Assembly: GCA_038380435.1 (NCBI GenBank)
Contig: JAWZYU010000025.1
Coordinates: forward strand, 47,066,691 to 47,130,690
DNA from: Ryuthela nishihirai
Lineage: Eukaryota > Arthropoda > Arachnida > Araneae > Heptathelidae
Length of the DNA stretch: 64,000 nt
Direction: 5' to 3'
The notes beneath the pieces were generated by a model, which was not told where the DNA came from, ran no database searches, and was given only the letters and a program-made list of their open reading frames with translations. Each line of letters opens with the position of its first letter. The first letter of the stretch is position 1. Shown in pieces: positions 34,272 to 44,758 of this stretch. The position numbers and the translations under genes were made by a program.

Positions 34272-34850
34272 ATGACCGACAGTGAGATTGGAATGCATGC
34301 TGCGAAAATGTTCTTCATGCCTTGGAGATGTCAGCGGGACCCTTATTGCAATTGGCGCCTTCTGAGAGAGAGCGAATTGTCAATTTTCGAGATCTTGGAT
34401 TTATTCTTCGAGAAATCGCTGATCGCATGGAGTACCCTGAAGTCTATAATTGGCCAAGGTACCACTCAGGAGTGGCAGAGGCTCTGGGATACGACTGAGA
34501 ATGGTCTTCAAACAAAGACATTCTTGAAAAGGGTCAGTCTATCCCTGAGATCCTCTGACCACTATTTGACGCAGGTCCTAACAGGACATGGGAGCTTCCC
34601 CAAATACCTGGAGCGTTTCAAAATCTCTGCCCACAGTTACTGCGGCTGTGGGGCTCCAGATGCAGACGTCGGGCACTATATCCTCAGATGTCCGATCACT
34701 GAAGGGTTCGCTAACGAACTCAGGGACTCCCAAGCGATCAATGAGGTAGCAGGCGAACTGGTCTCTGTGTCCATCGAGAGTGCCCGTGTCAGGGCACACT
34801 TGAGGGACATAGGCTGGCTTGTCTGCCGGCTTCGGGACTCTCTCCTTTGA
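34272..34850 (+). pseudogene. R1/Jockey-like LINE ORF2 C-terminus
   Basis: A 192-codon open frame. From about residue 65 it reads QEWQRLWDTTENGLQTKTF, then LTGHGSFPKYLERF, then a zinc-knuckle-like CGCGAPDADVGHYILRCP. This order (WQ-R-W, LTGHG-F--YL-RF, C-CG---D--H-L--C) is the usual C-terminal end of R1- and Jockey-clade arthropod LINEs. The first ~50 residues do not fit the family, and no reverse transcriptase precedes it, so it is a 5'-truncated copy. The stop at 34848-34850 is probably the element's own. Confidence 0.78.
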
Positions 34851-35090
34851 GTTCCGTGGCTGCTTTCTCTCTTTGACTTATTTTCCAACCTTCTTCCCGG
34901 GCTGCACTCAGCACCCCCTTTAACGCCACCCATACTCCATGTCCTGACTGGTCTCCTCTGAGACAAACTTCATCTTCTATTTCCAAGCCTCTAGTTGCTA
35001 TGCACGTGTAGTGTCGTGAGACGGAGCACGTGCTTTCCCCATGGGGAGTGGGTCCTTTGGGACCCACTCCCCACCCCGTATTAACCAGAG
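34851..35090 (+). other. Probable LINE 3' untranslated region with hairpin
   Basis: T/C-rich sequence after the LINE stop codon. At 35043-35072 GGGGAGTGGGTCC and its perfect inverse enclose a 4-base loop. Whether the hairpin belongs to the LINE is an inference from position. Confidence 0.5.
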
Positions 35091-35570
35091 GTGTGATCGC
35101 ATAGAGTGTAATATGAGCACAGTAAGTCTCACGCAACATCATGGAGCACCAAATGACACGAAGAATAGGTACGGGGCCAGCACACCACACAACAAGACTG
35201 AAAATAACATGGGAGGACAATTTGCGACCCTTTCAGCGACTGCGCAGCAGAATGATTTGTGGACCGCTATGGGTACGGTACTCTTCGTGCAAACCATTGG
35301 ACAATGTTTGCATGATGCAGGAAAAAGAGCCAGGTGCCCAATTCAGCATCTACCGTGCAGCGACATCACCGGTTACACTGTCACCACTGGTGTTGGGCGA
35401 GGCAACATTGGACTGCAGAATGGAGATGAGAATTTTTCCCAGATGAGTCCCAGATTCTCAGTTCCGTTTTGTGATCATTTTCACATCTACCCACAGCTTC
35501 CGTCCTGTACATTTTCGGACATATACATCACTTCCTTCGTGGTGTTGCGATTTCCACTTTGAGGGATTTC
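35091..35570 (+). pseudogene. Degenerate Tc1-like transposase
   Basis: Pieces in changing frames resemble the middle of a Tc1 transposase: TGHWCW-like HHWCWARQHWTAEWR, then EFFPDESQI around the first catalytic aspartate (35376-35450). Several stops and shifts are present and no termini were found. Confidence 0.55.
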
Positions 35571-35649
35571 CACTATGTGGGAAAGAGTTATCGCAACAGA
35601 CCCAACTCCCATCTCCTAGCATCCAAAAAAACCAGCTTCCAAAAGAGTG

Positions 35650-37027
35650 ACCTTTGTCACTTATTGAATTTGTCTTCATCTAATCAGTGTGCACAGTCAT
35701 TGTCAGGGGCGGGGGTGGCTCAGTCGGTAGCGCGCCAGGCTCGTAATCTGTAATTCCCAGTTTCGAGTCCCAGCTGGGTCAGCGTTGAGATTTATCTCCG
35801 CAAAATTCCCCGCCCTGCCCATGGTCAGTAGGGGACACCGATGGGCTTGGAAAGGCCGCCGTCCGTCGGATGGGACGTTAAGCCGTGGCCCCGTGTGCGG
35901 GAGAGCCATACCCTGTGCACGTTAAAGAACACGCTGGATGGCCTTGACGGGAGGCTACCATCTGTCTCCCAACAGCTATTCCAGTGGGCCCTCCCCCAAC
36001 CTTCTCTGAGCCTTCGGGGTCCATGTGACCTGGCCATTTAGCCCATGGTGTGCAAAAAAGTGCCGCTCAGAGGTAAAACAACCCAACCTAGTCATTGTCT
36101 TCAAAATACATAATTGAATGACCTTCCACACTTACTGCACTTGTCTTCATCCTACCAGTCTGCACAGTCATTAATAATTGAATGACCTTCGACATTTGTC
36201 GTCATCTTACCAGTCTGCACAGTCATTGTCTATCTAATAATAACTGAATGATCTTCGACACTTGTCGTTATCCGACCAGTCTGCAAATTCATTGTCTTCC
36301 TATTTAATAATTGAATGACATTCGACATTCAATTTTTAATTAGGAAGACATTTTTTTTGTCATCTGACCAGTCAACATAGTCATTGTCTTCCTAATAATA
36401 ATTGAATGACCTTCGACACTTACCGCACTAGTCTTTATCTGACCAGTCTGCACAGTCATTGTTTTCCTAATAATAATAATTGAATGACCTTCGACACTTA
36501 CCGCACTTGTCTTCAATGCCCAGTCTGCAAAGTCATTGTCTTCCTAATAATAATTGAATGACCTTCGACACTTACCGCACTTGTCTTCTCTGATCAGTCT
36601 GCACAGTCATTGTCTTCCTAATAATAATTGAATGACCTACGACACTTACCGCACTAGTCTTCATATGACCAGTCTGCACAGTCATTGTCTTCCTAATAAT
36701 AATTGAATGACCTACGACACTTACCGCACTAGTCTTCATCTGACCAGTCTGCACAGTCATTGTCTTCCTAATAATAATTGAATGACCTACGACACTTACC
36801 GCACTTGTCTTCATATGACCAGTCTGCACAGTCATTGTCTTCCTAATAATAATAATTGAATGACCTTCGACACTTACCGCACTTGTCTTCATCTACCCAG
36901 TCTGCACAGTCATTGTCTTCCTAATAATAATTGATTGACCTTCGACACTTACCGCACTAGTCTTCATCTGACCAGTCTGCACAGTCATTGTCTTCCTAAT
37001 AATAATTGAATGACCTTCGACACTTAC
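35650..37027 (-). repeat. 75 bp array grown from an LDLa exon end and its splice donor
   Basis: About 13 tandem units of ~75 bp, best preserved next to the real exon and fading with distance. On the minus strand each unit copies the last ~43 bases of the LDLa exon (GACTGTGCAGACTGGTCAGA and onward), the donor TGCG|GTAAGTGTCG and ~30 bases of intron. Eight units keep the donor string exactly. In four of them the exon's AAG lysine codon has become TAG. A SINE-A lies within the array (35705-36089). Confidence 0.9.
35705..36089 (+). mobile_element. SINE-A, full length with 10 bp TSD
   Basis: Among the best-preserved copies and a fair family reference. It has G-rich start, A box, B box (GGTTCGAGTCC in most copies; TTTCGAGTCC here), ~300 bp body and CAACCCAAC tail. 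AGTCATTGTC repeats at 35695-35704 and 36090-36099. The head resembles a tRNA whose anticodon loop CTCGTAA would read threonine (CGT). The body has no similarity I know. The 3' repeat tail, instead of poly(A), suggests a partner LINE with its own 3' end. Confidence 0.93.
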
Positions 37028-37159
37028 CGCACTTGTCTTCATCTGACCAGTCTGCACAGTCATTGTCTCCATCGCAGTGGTAGGATGAGGCGATGCAGCG
37101 GCTGTTGGAACAACGGAACTGGTTCGCAGGACAAGTTGCATCATCATCCGGTTGAAGAC
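37028..37159 (-). CDS. LDLa-domain exon of an LDL-receptor-related gene
   Basis: The 132 bp exon is 44 codons, phase 1-1. The acceptor is CCTTTCAG (37160) and the donor GTAAGT starts at 37027. It encodes an acidic lead (LQPDDDAT), then one LDL-receptor class A repeat with all six cysteines, ending [16 protein letters not shown]. The D/E-rich end supplies the calcium ligands (DxxxDCxDxSDE). LDLa repeats bind ligands outside the cell in LRP, VLDL and vitellogenin receptors and in some secreted matrix proteins. One repeat per symmetric phase-1 exon is the usual gene architecture. Neighbouring exons are at 44.8 and 57.2 kb. Which family member it is cannot be told from single repeats. The donor side is copied many times downstream. 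Confidence 0.93.
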
Positions 37160-37837
37160 CTGAAAGGAATTTGAATGATCAGGAAAGGATTTCGAGATGC
37201 TGAAAAGTTTTATTCTGAAGGTTTGTTTTTATCGTTTTCTTATTATAGGGACTTTGGAGAAAATTCTATGATTATGAAAAACATAATCGATTTCGAGATT
37301 TTTGATCAGAAGCACTTTTCTTGGGCTCTTTAACATAAGAAAGCGATTCTTCCGATGCCGTCAGTTCGTGCAAGGATTCTGAGTACCTGATCGGTATAAG
37401 CAGGAGTTGAAATTTTACCTTTAATCATAATTACAAGGGTCCCAAGAAAATGGACTTTGTATAATTTCATGGATACTGTTGCACTTGCACTGTGAGGAAG
37501 ACGAAAAGACTTCAGCCGAAAGACAATAGATGAAATATCCATGCTTTATCCGGGGCTCGAACCCAGTTCCCTCTCTACAACCACACTAACCAATCGGATA
37601 TCGAGACTGTTGAAAAATAAATTACTCCTCAAGCAGCAGAAAGGTCTGACAGGAGCCTGTTAGTATAATAAGCCACAAGGAAGATCTGTGAGGATGTTAA
37701 GGCCTCAGCAGAAAAACAACAGAAGAAAAGAAAGAGCAATGTCTTTTCTGGGCTCGATTACAGGTCCTTGTTCTTTAGTTCCAAGCTAACCTTTCGTCAC
37801 CGGGTTCAATTAGATGATTTTACATCTGAACAGTAGT
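37160..37837 (-). other. Intron with two fragments of a second tRNA-derived SINE
   Basis: On the minus strand two related ~190 bp pieces (about 37500-37610 and 37690-37805) carry A-box-like GATTGGTTAGTGTGG and B-box-like GGGTTCGAGCCC sequence, and share GACAGGAGCCTGT-type and CTTCCTC flanks. A related block (AGGTCTGACAGGAGCCTGTC) recurs at 42281. This family is distinct from SINE-A. Confidence 0.5.
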
Positions 37838-38060
37838 GTTTGCACACAATGGGCTAAATGGTCACGTCACAAAGACCCCAAGGGCTGAGAAAGGGTAAAG
37901 AAGAGGATCCACTAGACAGTTGCCGGAAGACAGATGAAAACATCCCGTAAAGGCTATCCAGCGTGTCTTTATATACTTGTATGGTTTTCAGACACACGGA
38001 ACTACGGCTTAACGTCCCATCCGACGGACGGTGGTCTTTCAAATCCATCGTTGTGTTCTT
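37838..38060 (-). mobile_element. Old SINE-A tail-to-mid fragment
   Basis: Diverged copy running from GTTTGCACACAATGGGCTAA to GGTCTTTCAAATCCATC. The head is missing. Confidence 0.78.
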
Positions 38061-38203
38061 TATCGCATTACACCTTTGCTTTCCTCAGGTACTATAAAAA
38101 TAATCCTCTTTCTCTTAAAATTCTTCTGTCTTGAAAGGCTGTTTTTGTTCCTTACTGCTTTGCTTTGGCCCTGCTACCAATCCTTAAACTCGTTCAGTGG
38201 ACT

Positions 38204-38588
38204 TTGGGTTGGGTTGTTTTACCTCTGAGCGGCACTTTTTTGCACACCATGGGCTAAATGGCCAGGTCACATGGACCCCGAAGGTTCAGAGAAGGTTGGG
38301 GGAGGGGACCCACTGGAACAGCTGTTGGGAGACTGATGGTAGCCTCCCGTCAAGGCCATCCAGCGTGTTCTTTAACGTGCACAGGGTATGGCTCTCCCGC
38401 ACACGGGGCCACGGCTTAACGTCCCATTCGACGGACGGCGGCTTTTCCAAGCCCATCGGTGTCCCCTACTGACCCTGGGCAGGTCGGGGAATTTTGCGGA
38501 GATAAATCTCAACGCTGACCCAGCTGGGACTCGAACCTGGGAACTACAGATTATGAGCCTGGCGCGCTACCGACTGAGCCACTCCCGC
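38204..38588 (-). mobile_element. SINE-A with 13 bp TSD
   Basis: Complete reverse copy. CGTTCAGTGGACT is repeated exactly at 38191-38203 and 38589-38601. Confidence 0.93.
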
Positions 38589-38601
38589 CGTTCAGTGGAC
38601 T

Positions 38602-40078
38602 GACGACCTGAAAGTTGTCCTGATAATATCATGTCCTGGCACTCAAATGCCGAGCGAATGAAATGCTTGTCGTGATTGAATTGCATCCTAAGGCTCGGCT
38701 CTGTTCTTCAAAGACGCTTTTTTTCTTAGCAAGTGAATATTCCAAAAGGAAGCTATTGTATGAAATGTGATCAGAATGTTTAATATATTCAGTTTAATGC
38801 CAAGAAAACATAACCATAACGCTTGCAACGTCTGCAGCGATTTTCGCACAAAGCTTTCTTTGTGACCAGACGCCCAACAGATGTCACCGTACCGAATGCT
38901 GCATCATGCCACGAAGCGGAAAGCAGCAACTTGGAAACAACGGAGGAAGAAATCTGAATCCTTTTGAACGGCTTCTTCCACAATGCCTCGTGCTTCTTAT
39001 TAAACCCAAGAGTTATTTTTATCCTCTGTTGTTTATTCCGCTCTAAAATGTAGTTTTTCCCTCTCTCTTTGTTAATAGCACGGACACAAAGTCTCTGTCC
39101 TTGAGACGTCATCTTTTGATGTTATCTTTCACGAGGAGCGAACACTTCAATCCCATTTCGTCTCTTGTTTCTCCTGACGGACATTTTCTCTTCCCCATTT
39201 GCTTCGCCTGATGGCTATGATGTCGTTGTCTTCTCACCTCGCTGTGGCAGCTTCGAGATCATTGCGGCCATTTTCCGTCTGACAGCTCTTCAGCCATCTT
39301 TCACAGTGAAGAGATGAGCGCCACAAAAGCAACGCTCAGCCACCCACGGTCGGCTGCAGATGCGATCTATTTTGATGGGAGGGAACGATAACGCGATGAG
39401 GCGTCGACGCTGTCCTTGCGTCACTGGATGCTGTGAAACTCTTGTCGACTCGGCAATGATGAGCAAATCGATTCAAAAGGATGCTCATCGCCTCCTGCCC
39501 TGTTTCCAGGAACCGACACGAGTTACGCACACCTGTTGGCTATTTGGAGGACGGTAGACAGAATGGCAGCCTCTCGACCCATAAAAGATATTGATGAAAA
39601 ATGAGAAAAGTTGGCAATTCAGACTCGGGCGTTTAATATCTGTATCGGCTTTATGATTACGAAACGAGCTGTGGGGATTAGCCTGACACTCCAAGTCAAT
39701 TGCCTCTGTCGATGCCTCGTGCCTTTCATCGACAACACTCTCTTGATGTGACGTAACACGCGTTATCAGAGAAAGAAAAAGCACGATGGGTCGGGAAGAT
39801 TTCACGACGAACAGTTAGACTCGTGCTTTACAGGGCCAGTTTGCAAAGCGATATAAATGTCAGAATGTAAAGAAGATATTTACCAAAGTAATATTATCGA
39901 ACATAAATGTTCCTTAAAACCCGATACTAGTTTGTTTTTAAATTAAAAACGTGCCTTATGTGTTTCAGAAATGGGTTGCATCATGCATGACGTAAGCGAG
40001 AAAATCGTGACATGGTGCATCCATTCTTAGATGCGATGAGGTGGAAATTGGTTCCAGGCTTATGATCTCATGTCTTGC
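38602..40078. other. Longest repeat-free stretch of intron
   Basis: More GC-balanced than its surroundings and free of recognised repeats. Minus-strand frames at 38789-39112 and 39485-39805 and a few plus-strand ones are short and match no family I know. No LDLa, EGF or YWTD pattern was found. Confidence 0.45.
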
Positions 40079-40705
40079 AGGATCGTGTCCCCACTGTACC
40101 TGCATTCCTATTTTCACCGTTTTCCCACAGTGAAAAAGGGGACTCCGATGCATTGGGAGAGGCTGCCTTCGGTTCGATGGGATATTAAACTATGGTCTCG
40201 TTCGTAGTATAGTCATACAGTGTGTATGTTAAAAGAATACACTGGGTATCTTTGAGAGAAGGTTTCCATATGTCGTATAACATCTATCCATTGAATCTCC
40301 TTCCCCTCTTTTCAGCGTTGAGATTTATCTCCGCAAAATTCCCAGCCCTGCCCACGGTCAGTAGGGGACACCGATGGGCTTGGAAATGCCGCCGTCCGTC
40401 GGATGGGACGTTAAGCCGTGGCCCCGTGTGCGGGAGAGCCATACCCTGTGCACGTTAAAGAACACGCTGGATGGCCTTAACGGGAGGCTACCATCTGTCT
40501 CCCAACAGCTGTTCCAGTGGGTCCCCTTCCCCAACCTTCTCTGAGCCTTCGGGGTCCATGTGACCTGGCCATTTAGCCCATGATGTGCAAAAAAGTGCCG
40601 CTCAGAGGAAAAAACAACCCAACCCTTCCCCTCTTACCTTTGAAGACCTAGTCTTAGTCGTTGAGCATAATGTGTGCAAAAAAAAAGTGCCACTCAGAGG
40701 TAAAA
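40079..40705 (+). mobile_element. Old SINE-A interrupted by a younger one
   Basis: Diverged body at 40079-40298 and its tail (GTGTGCAAAAAAAAAGTGCC to AGAGGTAAAA) at 40651-40705. The two halves are separated by the 5'-truncated copy at 40311-40623. Confidence 0.78.
40311..40623 (+). mobile_element. 5'-truncated SINE-A with 12 bp TSD
   Basis: Starts in the body at TTCAGCGTTGAGATTTATCT, so the whole tRNA-like head is absent, yet CCTTCCCCTCTT flanks it exactly at 40299-40310 and 40624-40635. The truncation therefore happened during insertion. Confidence 0.92.
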
Positions 40706-40731
40706 TCATTGAAGTTTAGATGCGGCCCTCG

Positions 40732-41499
40732 TACAGTCGCTCAAAAAAGTATCCGAACACTATGGTTGATTGCAAAATTCAGAAAAAATATCTGGCATTG
40801 ATTTTTTTAGAAATTAGTCATCTGGCAACCTTCGTGTCACGTGATTACAGAATTCAGGAAAAATATCTGGAGCGTGTACAGCAACTGTACACGCTCCAGT
40901 TTGCTGTGAACGGTAACTGCACACGCTCAATATTTCCGTGAGTGAGCCCACACGATCTAGTATCAAAATAACATGACCACCTACAGTCGCTCAAAAAAAT
41001 ATCCGAACACTATGGTTGATTACAGAATTCAGAAAAAAAAACCGGAATTGATTTTTTTAGAAATTAGTGATCTGGCAACCTTCGTGTCACGTGATTACAG
41101 AATTCAGGAAAAATATCTGGAGCGTGTACAGCAACTGTACACGCTCCAGTTACCGTTCACAGCAAACTGGAGCGTGTGCAGTTACTGCACACGCTCCAGT
41201 TTGCTGTGAACGGTAACTGCACACGCTCAATATTTCCGTGAGTCAGCCCACACGATCTAGTATCAAAATAATATGACCACCTACAGTCGCTCAAAAAAGT
41301 ATCCGAACACTATGGTTGATTGCAAAATTCGAAAAAAATATCTGGCATCGATTTTTTTTAGAAATTAGTCATCTGCAACCTTCGTGTCACGTGACACGAA
41401 GGTTGCAAGATGACTAATTTCTAAAAAAATCAATGCCAGATATTTTTTTTGAATTTTGCAATCAACCATAGTGTTCGGATACTTCTTTGAGCGACTGTA
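40732..41499. mobile_element. Tandem cluster of Tc1-type MITE copies
   Basis: Three starts of the CAGTCGCTCAAAAAAG terminus at 40732, 40982 and 41282. The first two units (250 and 300 bp) are 3'-truncated at the same point and each runs into the same non-element spacer (TATCAAAATAACATGACCAC). The third (41282-41499, 218 bp) is a complete short fold-back form bounded by TA. Confidence 0.88.
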
Positions 41500-41593
41500 C
41501 AATCCCTCCTATGTTTCAAATGCAGTCAATACGGAAAAGCGTTTTTCCTGAGAAACGTAGGAGAGATTAGAATATTTTATATGTATCCGCAAT

Positions 41594-41640
41594 ATTTATA
41601 ACCTCAAATGGCAGAGTGGTTAAGGAGCTAGCAAACTGTG
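41594..41640 (+). other. tRNA-like A-box fragment
   Basis: TGGCAGAGTGGTTAAGGAGC fits an A-box/D-arm consensus of leucine or serine tRNAs. No B box follows, so this is not a tRNA gene. Confidence 0.3.
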
Positions 41641-41683
41641 CTAGTTATGCAAATTTTGTGTTTTGTGTTAGCTCTAATTACGC

Positions 41684-41721
41684 GAGTGGTCAGCAGTGAC
41701 TTTGGTCACTGCTGACCACTC
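41684..41721. repeat. Perfect 17 bp hairpin at edge of 57 bp array
   Basis: GAGTGGTCAGCAGTGAC, loop TTTG, then the exact inverse. The right arm merges into the first array monomer (GACCACTCCC), so the left arm is an inverted monomer. Confidence 0.93.
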
Positions 41722-42115
41722 CCTTAAAAGTAACTAACTCCCTGATAGTAATGACCACTCCCTTAATAATGACCACTTCCTTAATAGTAACTAACTCCCT
41801 GATAGTAATGACCACTCCCTTAATAATGACCACTTCCTTAATAGTAACTAACTCCCTGATAGTAATGACCACTCCCTTAATAATGACCACTTCCTTAATA
41901 GTAACTAACTCCCTGATAGTAATGACCACTCCCTTAATAATGACCACTTCCTTAATAGTAACTAACTCCCTGATAGTAATGACCACTCCCTTAATAATGA
42001 CCACTTCCTTAATAGTAACTAACTCCCTGATAGTAATGACCACTTCCTTAATAGTAACTAACTCCCTGATAGTAATGACCACTCCCTTAATAATGACCAC
42101 TTCCTTAATAGTAAC
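41722..42115. repeat. 57 bp minisatellite made of three 19 bp monomers
   Basis: About 6.5 units. Each is three related 19-mers: around TAATGACCACTCCCTTAA, TAATGACCACTTCCTTAA, and TAACTAACTCCCTGATAG. One unit near 42030-42070 has lost a single 19-mer (38 bp long). All three lengths are non-coding artefact frames on both strands. Confidence 0.93.
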
Positions 42116-42801
42116 TGCACTCCCTAAATACTCCGTTAATAGTCCCTTAATAATTAGTAGAGCATGTCCTTGTATGAGAAGTACCTGTGAAAGCTAGGAG
42201 TAGCTTCTAGGATTCTTCTATGTCTTATGTGTTTAAAATAATAATAAAAATAAATACACCCTCAAGCAGCTGCTTGCCACAGAGGTCTGACAGGAGCCTG
42301 TCAGTTAATATGACGAAACGAAAAAACCCTTATATTTGTAGTCTTTTTGAGTTGTCTGAAAAAAAATCGAAAATGCAACAACGACTTGTGCACCCAAACA
42401 TTAATTGCTCTGAAGAGCAGTGATGATATTCATTCCTTTAAGGAAAGTGATAGAAAGCATTTGGAGCAGTTTCGAATATGCGACATTTTATAGTGGCGTT
42501 TACAAATTTTCTGGAGCTCAGTTACTGAGAGAGAATTGATTAGAATTATCAGGTGTTGAGGCTTCGTTAAGTTGTGGCCTAGACCTGTTAGCTGAAATAT
42601 TTGTTTTTATACCTTTTATCCAAATATATTTATTGTTTTGAAGTATATCGTTCTGTAGAGCTATTGAGGTGAATAATTTCAGTTTTGTGATCACAGTATA
42701 GAAATAATAATTTTCAATATTGTTTCATTTCAAAGACTCGCATATACATATCTTAACTTAAACTCCTATTCTTGTTATATTGTACTGTCTTTATGATGTT
42801 A
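42116..42801. other. Intron, mostly unique
   Basis: Contains a fragment (42251-42300) shared with the second SINE family near 37.6 kb. Otherwise nothing recognised. Confidence 0.45.
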
Positions 42802-42930
42802 ATCTGGCAACCTTCGTGTCACGTGACACGAAGGTTGCCAGATGACTAATTTCTAAAAAATCGTTGCCAGATATTTTTTCTGAATTTTGCAATCAACCAT
42901 AGTGTTCGGATACTTTTTCGAGCGACTGTA
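42802..42930. mobile_element. Half copy of Tc1-type MITE
   Basis: Central palindrome (GTGTCACGTGACAC) plus the right arm, ending GAGCGACTG and TA. The left arm is absent. Confidence 0.85.
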
Positions 42931-43458
42931 TATGCTAATAATGCTGCATAATACGGATATATTAGCATTTAATCGTCTGCGTAAATTTATGATACCTTCA
43001 GCGTTTTATGAAAACGCAAAAAACTTGTAAAGAGAACGATTTTTAATTCGTCGAGTTCGTTGTTGGTTTCAAGGGGAGACGAAATTTAAAAAAAAACTCT
43101 GCAGGCAGCAGTTTTTATCAGAAGCCAGAGCAAAGACGTATATGAATATCAGGAAGGGACAAATCATTTATTTTTGTTTCTGTTTGCATTAAAAGAAACC
43201 AAGGAACGAAATGAATCCCACTGCATTCAATTATAAAAGCTGGGGTTCTTTTCCAATGGAAATATTTACGGCTGGAATTTTATTTTTTTTTTGTTTATTA
43301 TTTTCTTTTAGCTTTGAAAATAACAAACCGAGAATTTTTCCAAAGTCCTGTGTGTTTCATTTTCTCTACAATTCATGAACGTTTTCTTTTATTTCACCCT
43401 GGAAGCGAGGAAAGTAGCTAGTCTTTGAGCTGTAGAAAGATCCCGTTTATTAGAGAAG
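42931..43458. other. AT-rich spacer
   Basis: No feature recognised. Confidence 0.4.
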
Positions 43459-44184
43459 TTGGGTTGGGTTGTTTTACCTCTGAGCGGCACTTTTTTGCAC
43501 ACCATGGGCTAAATGGCCAGGTCACATGGACCTCGAAGGTTCAGAGAAGGTTGGGGGAGGGGACCCACTGGAACAGCTGTTGGGAGACAGATGGTAGCCT
43601 CCCGTCAAGGCCATCCAGCGTGTTCTTTAACGTTGGGTTGTTTTACCTCTGAGCGGCACTTTTTTGCACACCATGGGCTAAATGGCCAGGTCACATGGAC
43701 CCCGAAGGCTCAGAGAAGGTTCGGGGAGGGGACCCACTGGAACAGCTGTTGGGAGACAGATGGTAGCCTCCCGTCAAGGCCATCCAGCGTGTTCTTTAAC
43801 GTTGGGTTGTTTTACCTCTGAGCGGCACTTTTTTGCACACCATGGGCTAAATGGCCAGGTCACATGGACCCCGAAGGCTCAGAGAAGGTTGGGGGAGGGG
43901 ACCCACTGGAACAGCTGTTGGGAGACAGATGGTAGCCTCCCGTCAAGGCCATCCAGAGTGTTCTTTAACGTGCACAAGATATGGCTCTCCCGCACACGGG
44001 GCCACGGCTTAACGTCCCATCCGACGGACGGCGGCCTTTCCAAGTCCATCGGTGTCCCCTAATGACCGTGGGCATGGCGGGGAATTTTGCGGAGATAAAT
44101 CTCAATGCTGACCCAGCTGGGACTCGAACCTGGAAACTACAGATTACAAGCCTGGCGCGCTACCGACTGAGCCACCCCCGCCCC
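43459..44184 (-). mobile_element. SINE-A with tail half present three times
   Basis: The 169 bp from GTTGGGTTGTTTTACC to CGTGTTCTTTAAC occurs at 43463, 43632 and 43801 in exact register. Only the third copy continues into the body and head. Junctions read TTCTTTAAC|GTTGGGTTG. Copies differ by a few bases (CCTCGAAGGTTC against CCCCGAAGGCTC). Confidence 0.93.
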
Positions 44185-44189
44185 TAAAA

Positions 44190-44690
44190 ATGTGTTTGTT
44201 GATCTACTTTTGGAGTAAGTGTAAATGTGCTAAAACATGTTAGTGTAGTAGCAGCCCGTTTTAATTGTAAAACTATGTTAAAAATATGTTGGAGAGAATT
44301 CAGCTTTCCATAAAAACGTGGAAATAAGTTAAAAATGTCTGTTCCAGCTTTTTCCAAGAGGTTGAAATATGCTAAAAATAGGTAAGGTGAGTTGCAGTCT
44401 TTTTAAAAGATGTAAATATGATTACTATGCGTTAGAGATATTAAAGTTTCTTTAAAATAGTGGAAACATAGTAAAAATATTTTGGTTTCAAAAACAGAAA
44501 ATCTGAGAAAAACGTGTTGCATGGTGTTCAGCGTCTTTCAAAGGTGGAAACGTGTTAAAAAGCATGTTTGATAGATGCAGCTTTTTTCTACAAATAAAAA
44601 ATTATAAAAATGGCTGGGGTTAAATTGCTGGATTTTTCAGAGTTGAAAACATTCTAAAAATATTCTAACGAGTTTCGGCTTTTTTTTCTG
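44190..44690. repeat. Ancient, degenerate ~70 bp tandem repeat
   Basis: About seven loosely similar units sharing GTGGAAA-, -GTTAAAAATAT- and -GCAGCTTTTT-like blocks with variable spacing. It lies just beyond the donor of the 44.8 kb exon. Confidence 0.55.
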
Positions 44691-44758
44691 ACATGCTAAC
44701 AGCGGAGTGGATTCCACCCGAATGAAAGAATAGAGAAGGACATCAATGCCTCACTTAC

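Noticed and set aside
34676..35220. Minus-strand frames opposite the LINE C-terminus
   Set aside because: Shadows of the plus-strand LINE frame and its 3' flank.
36572..37147. Minus-strand repeat frame reading [20 protein letters not shown]
   Set aside because: It is out of frame with the LDLa exon and arises from the 75 bp array that copied the exon end and intron.
38789..39805. Possible host gene in the repeat-free stretch
   Set aside because: Frames are short, lack motifs and splice-bounded structure, and composition alone is not enough.
41690..42197. Thr/Ile/Val-rich repeat proteins on both strands
   Set aside because: Artefact of the 57 bp (3 x 19) array.
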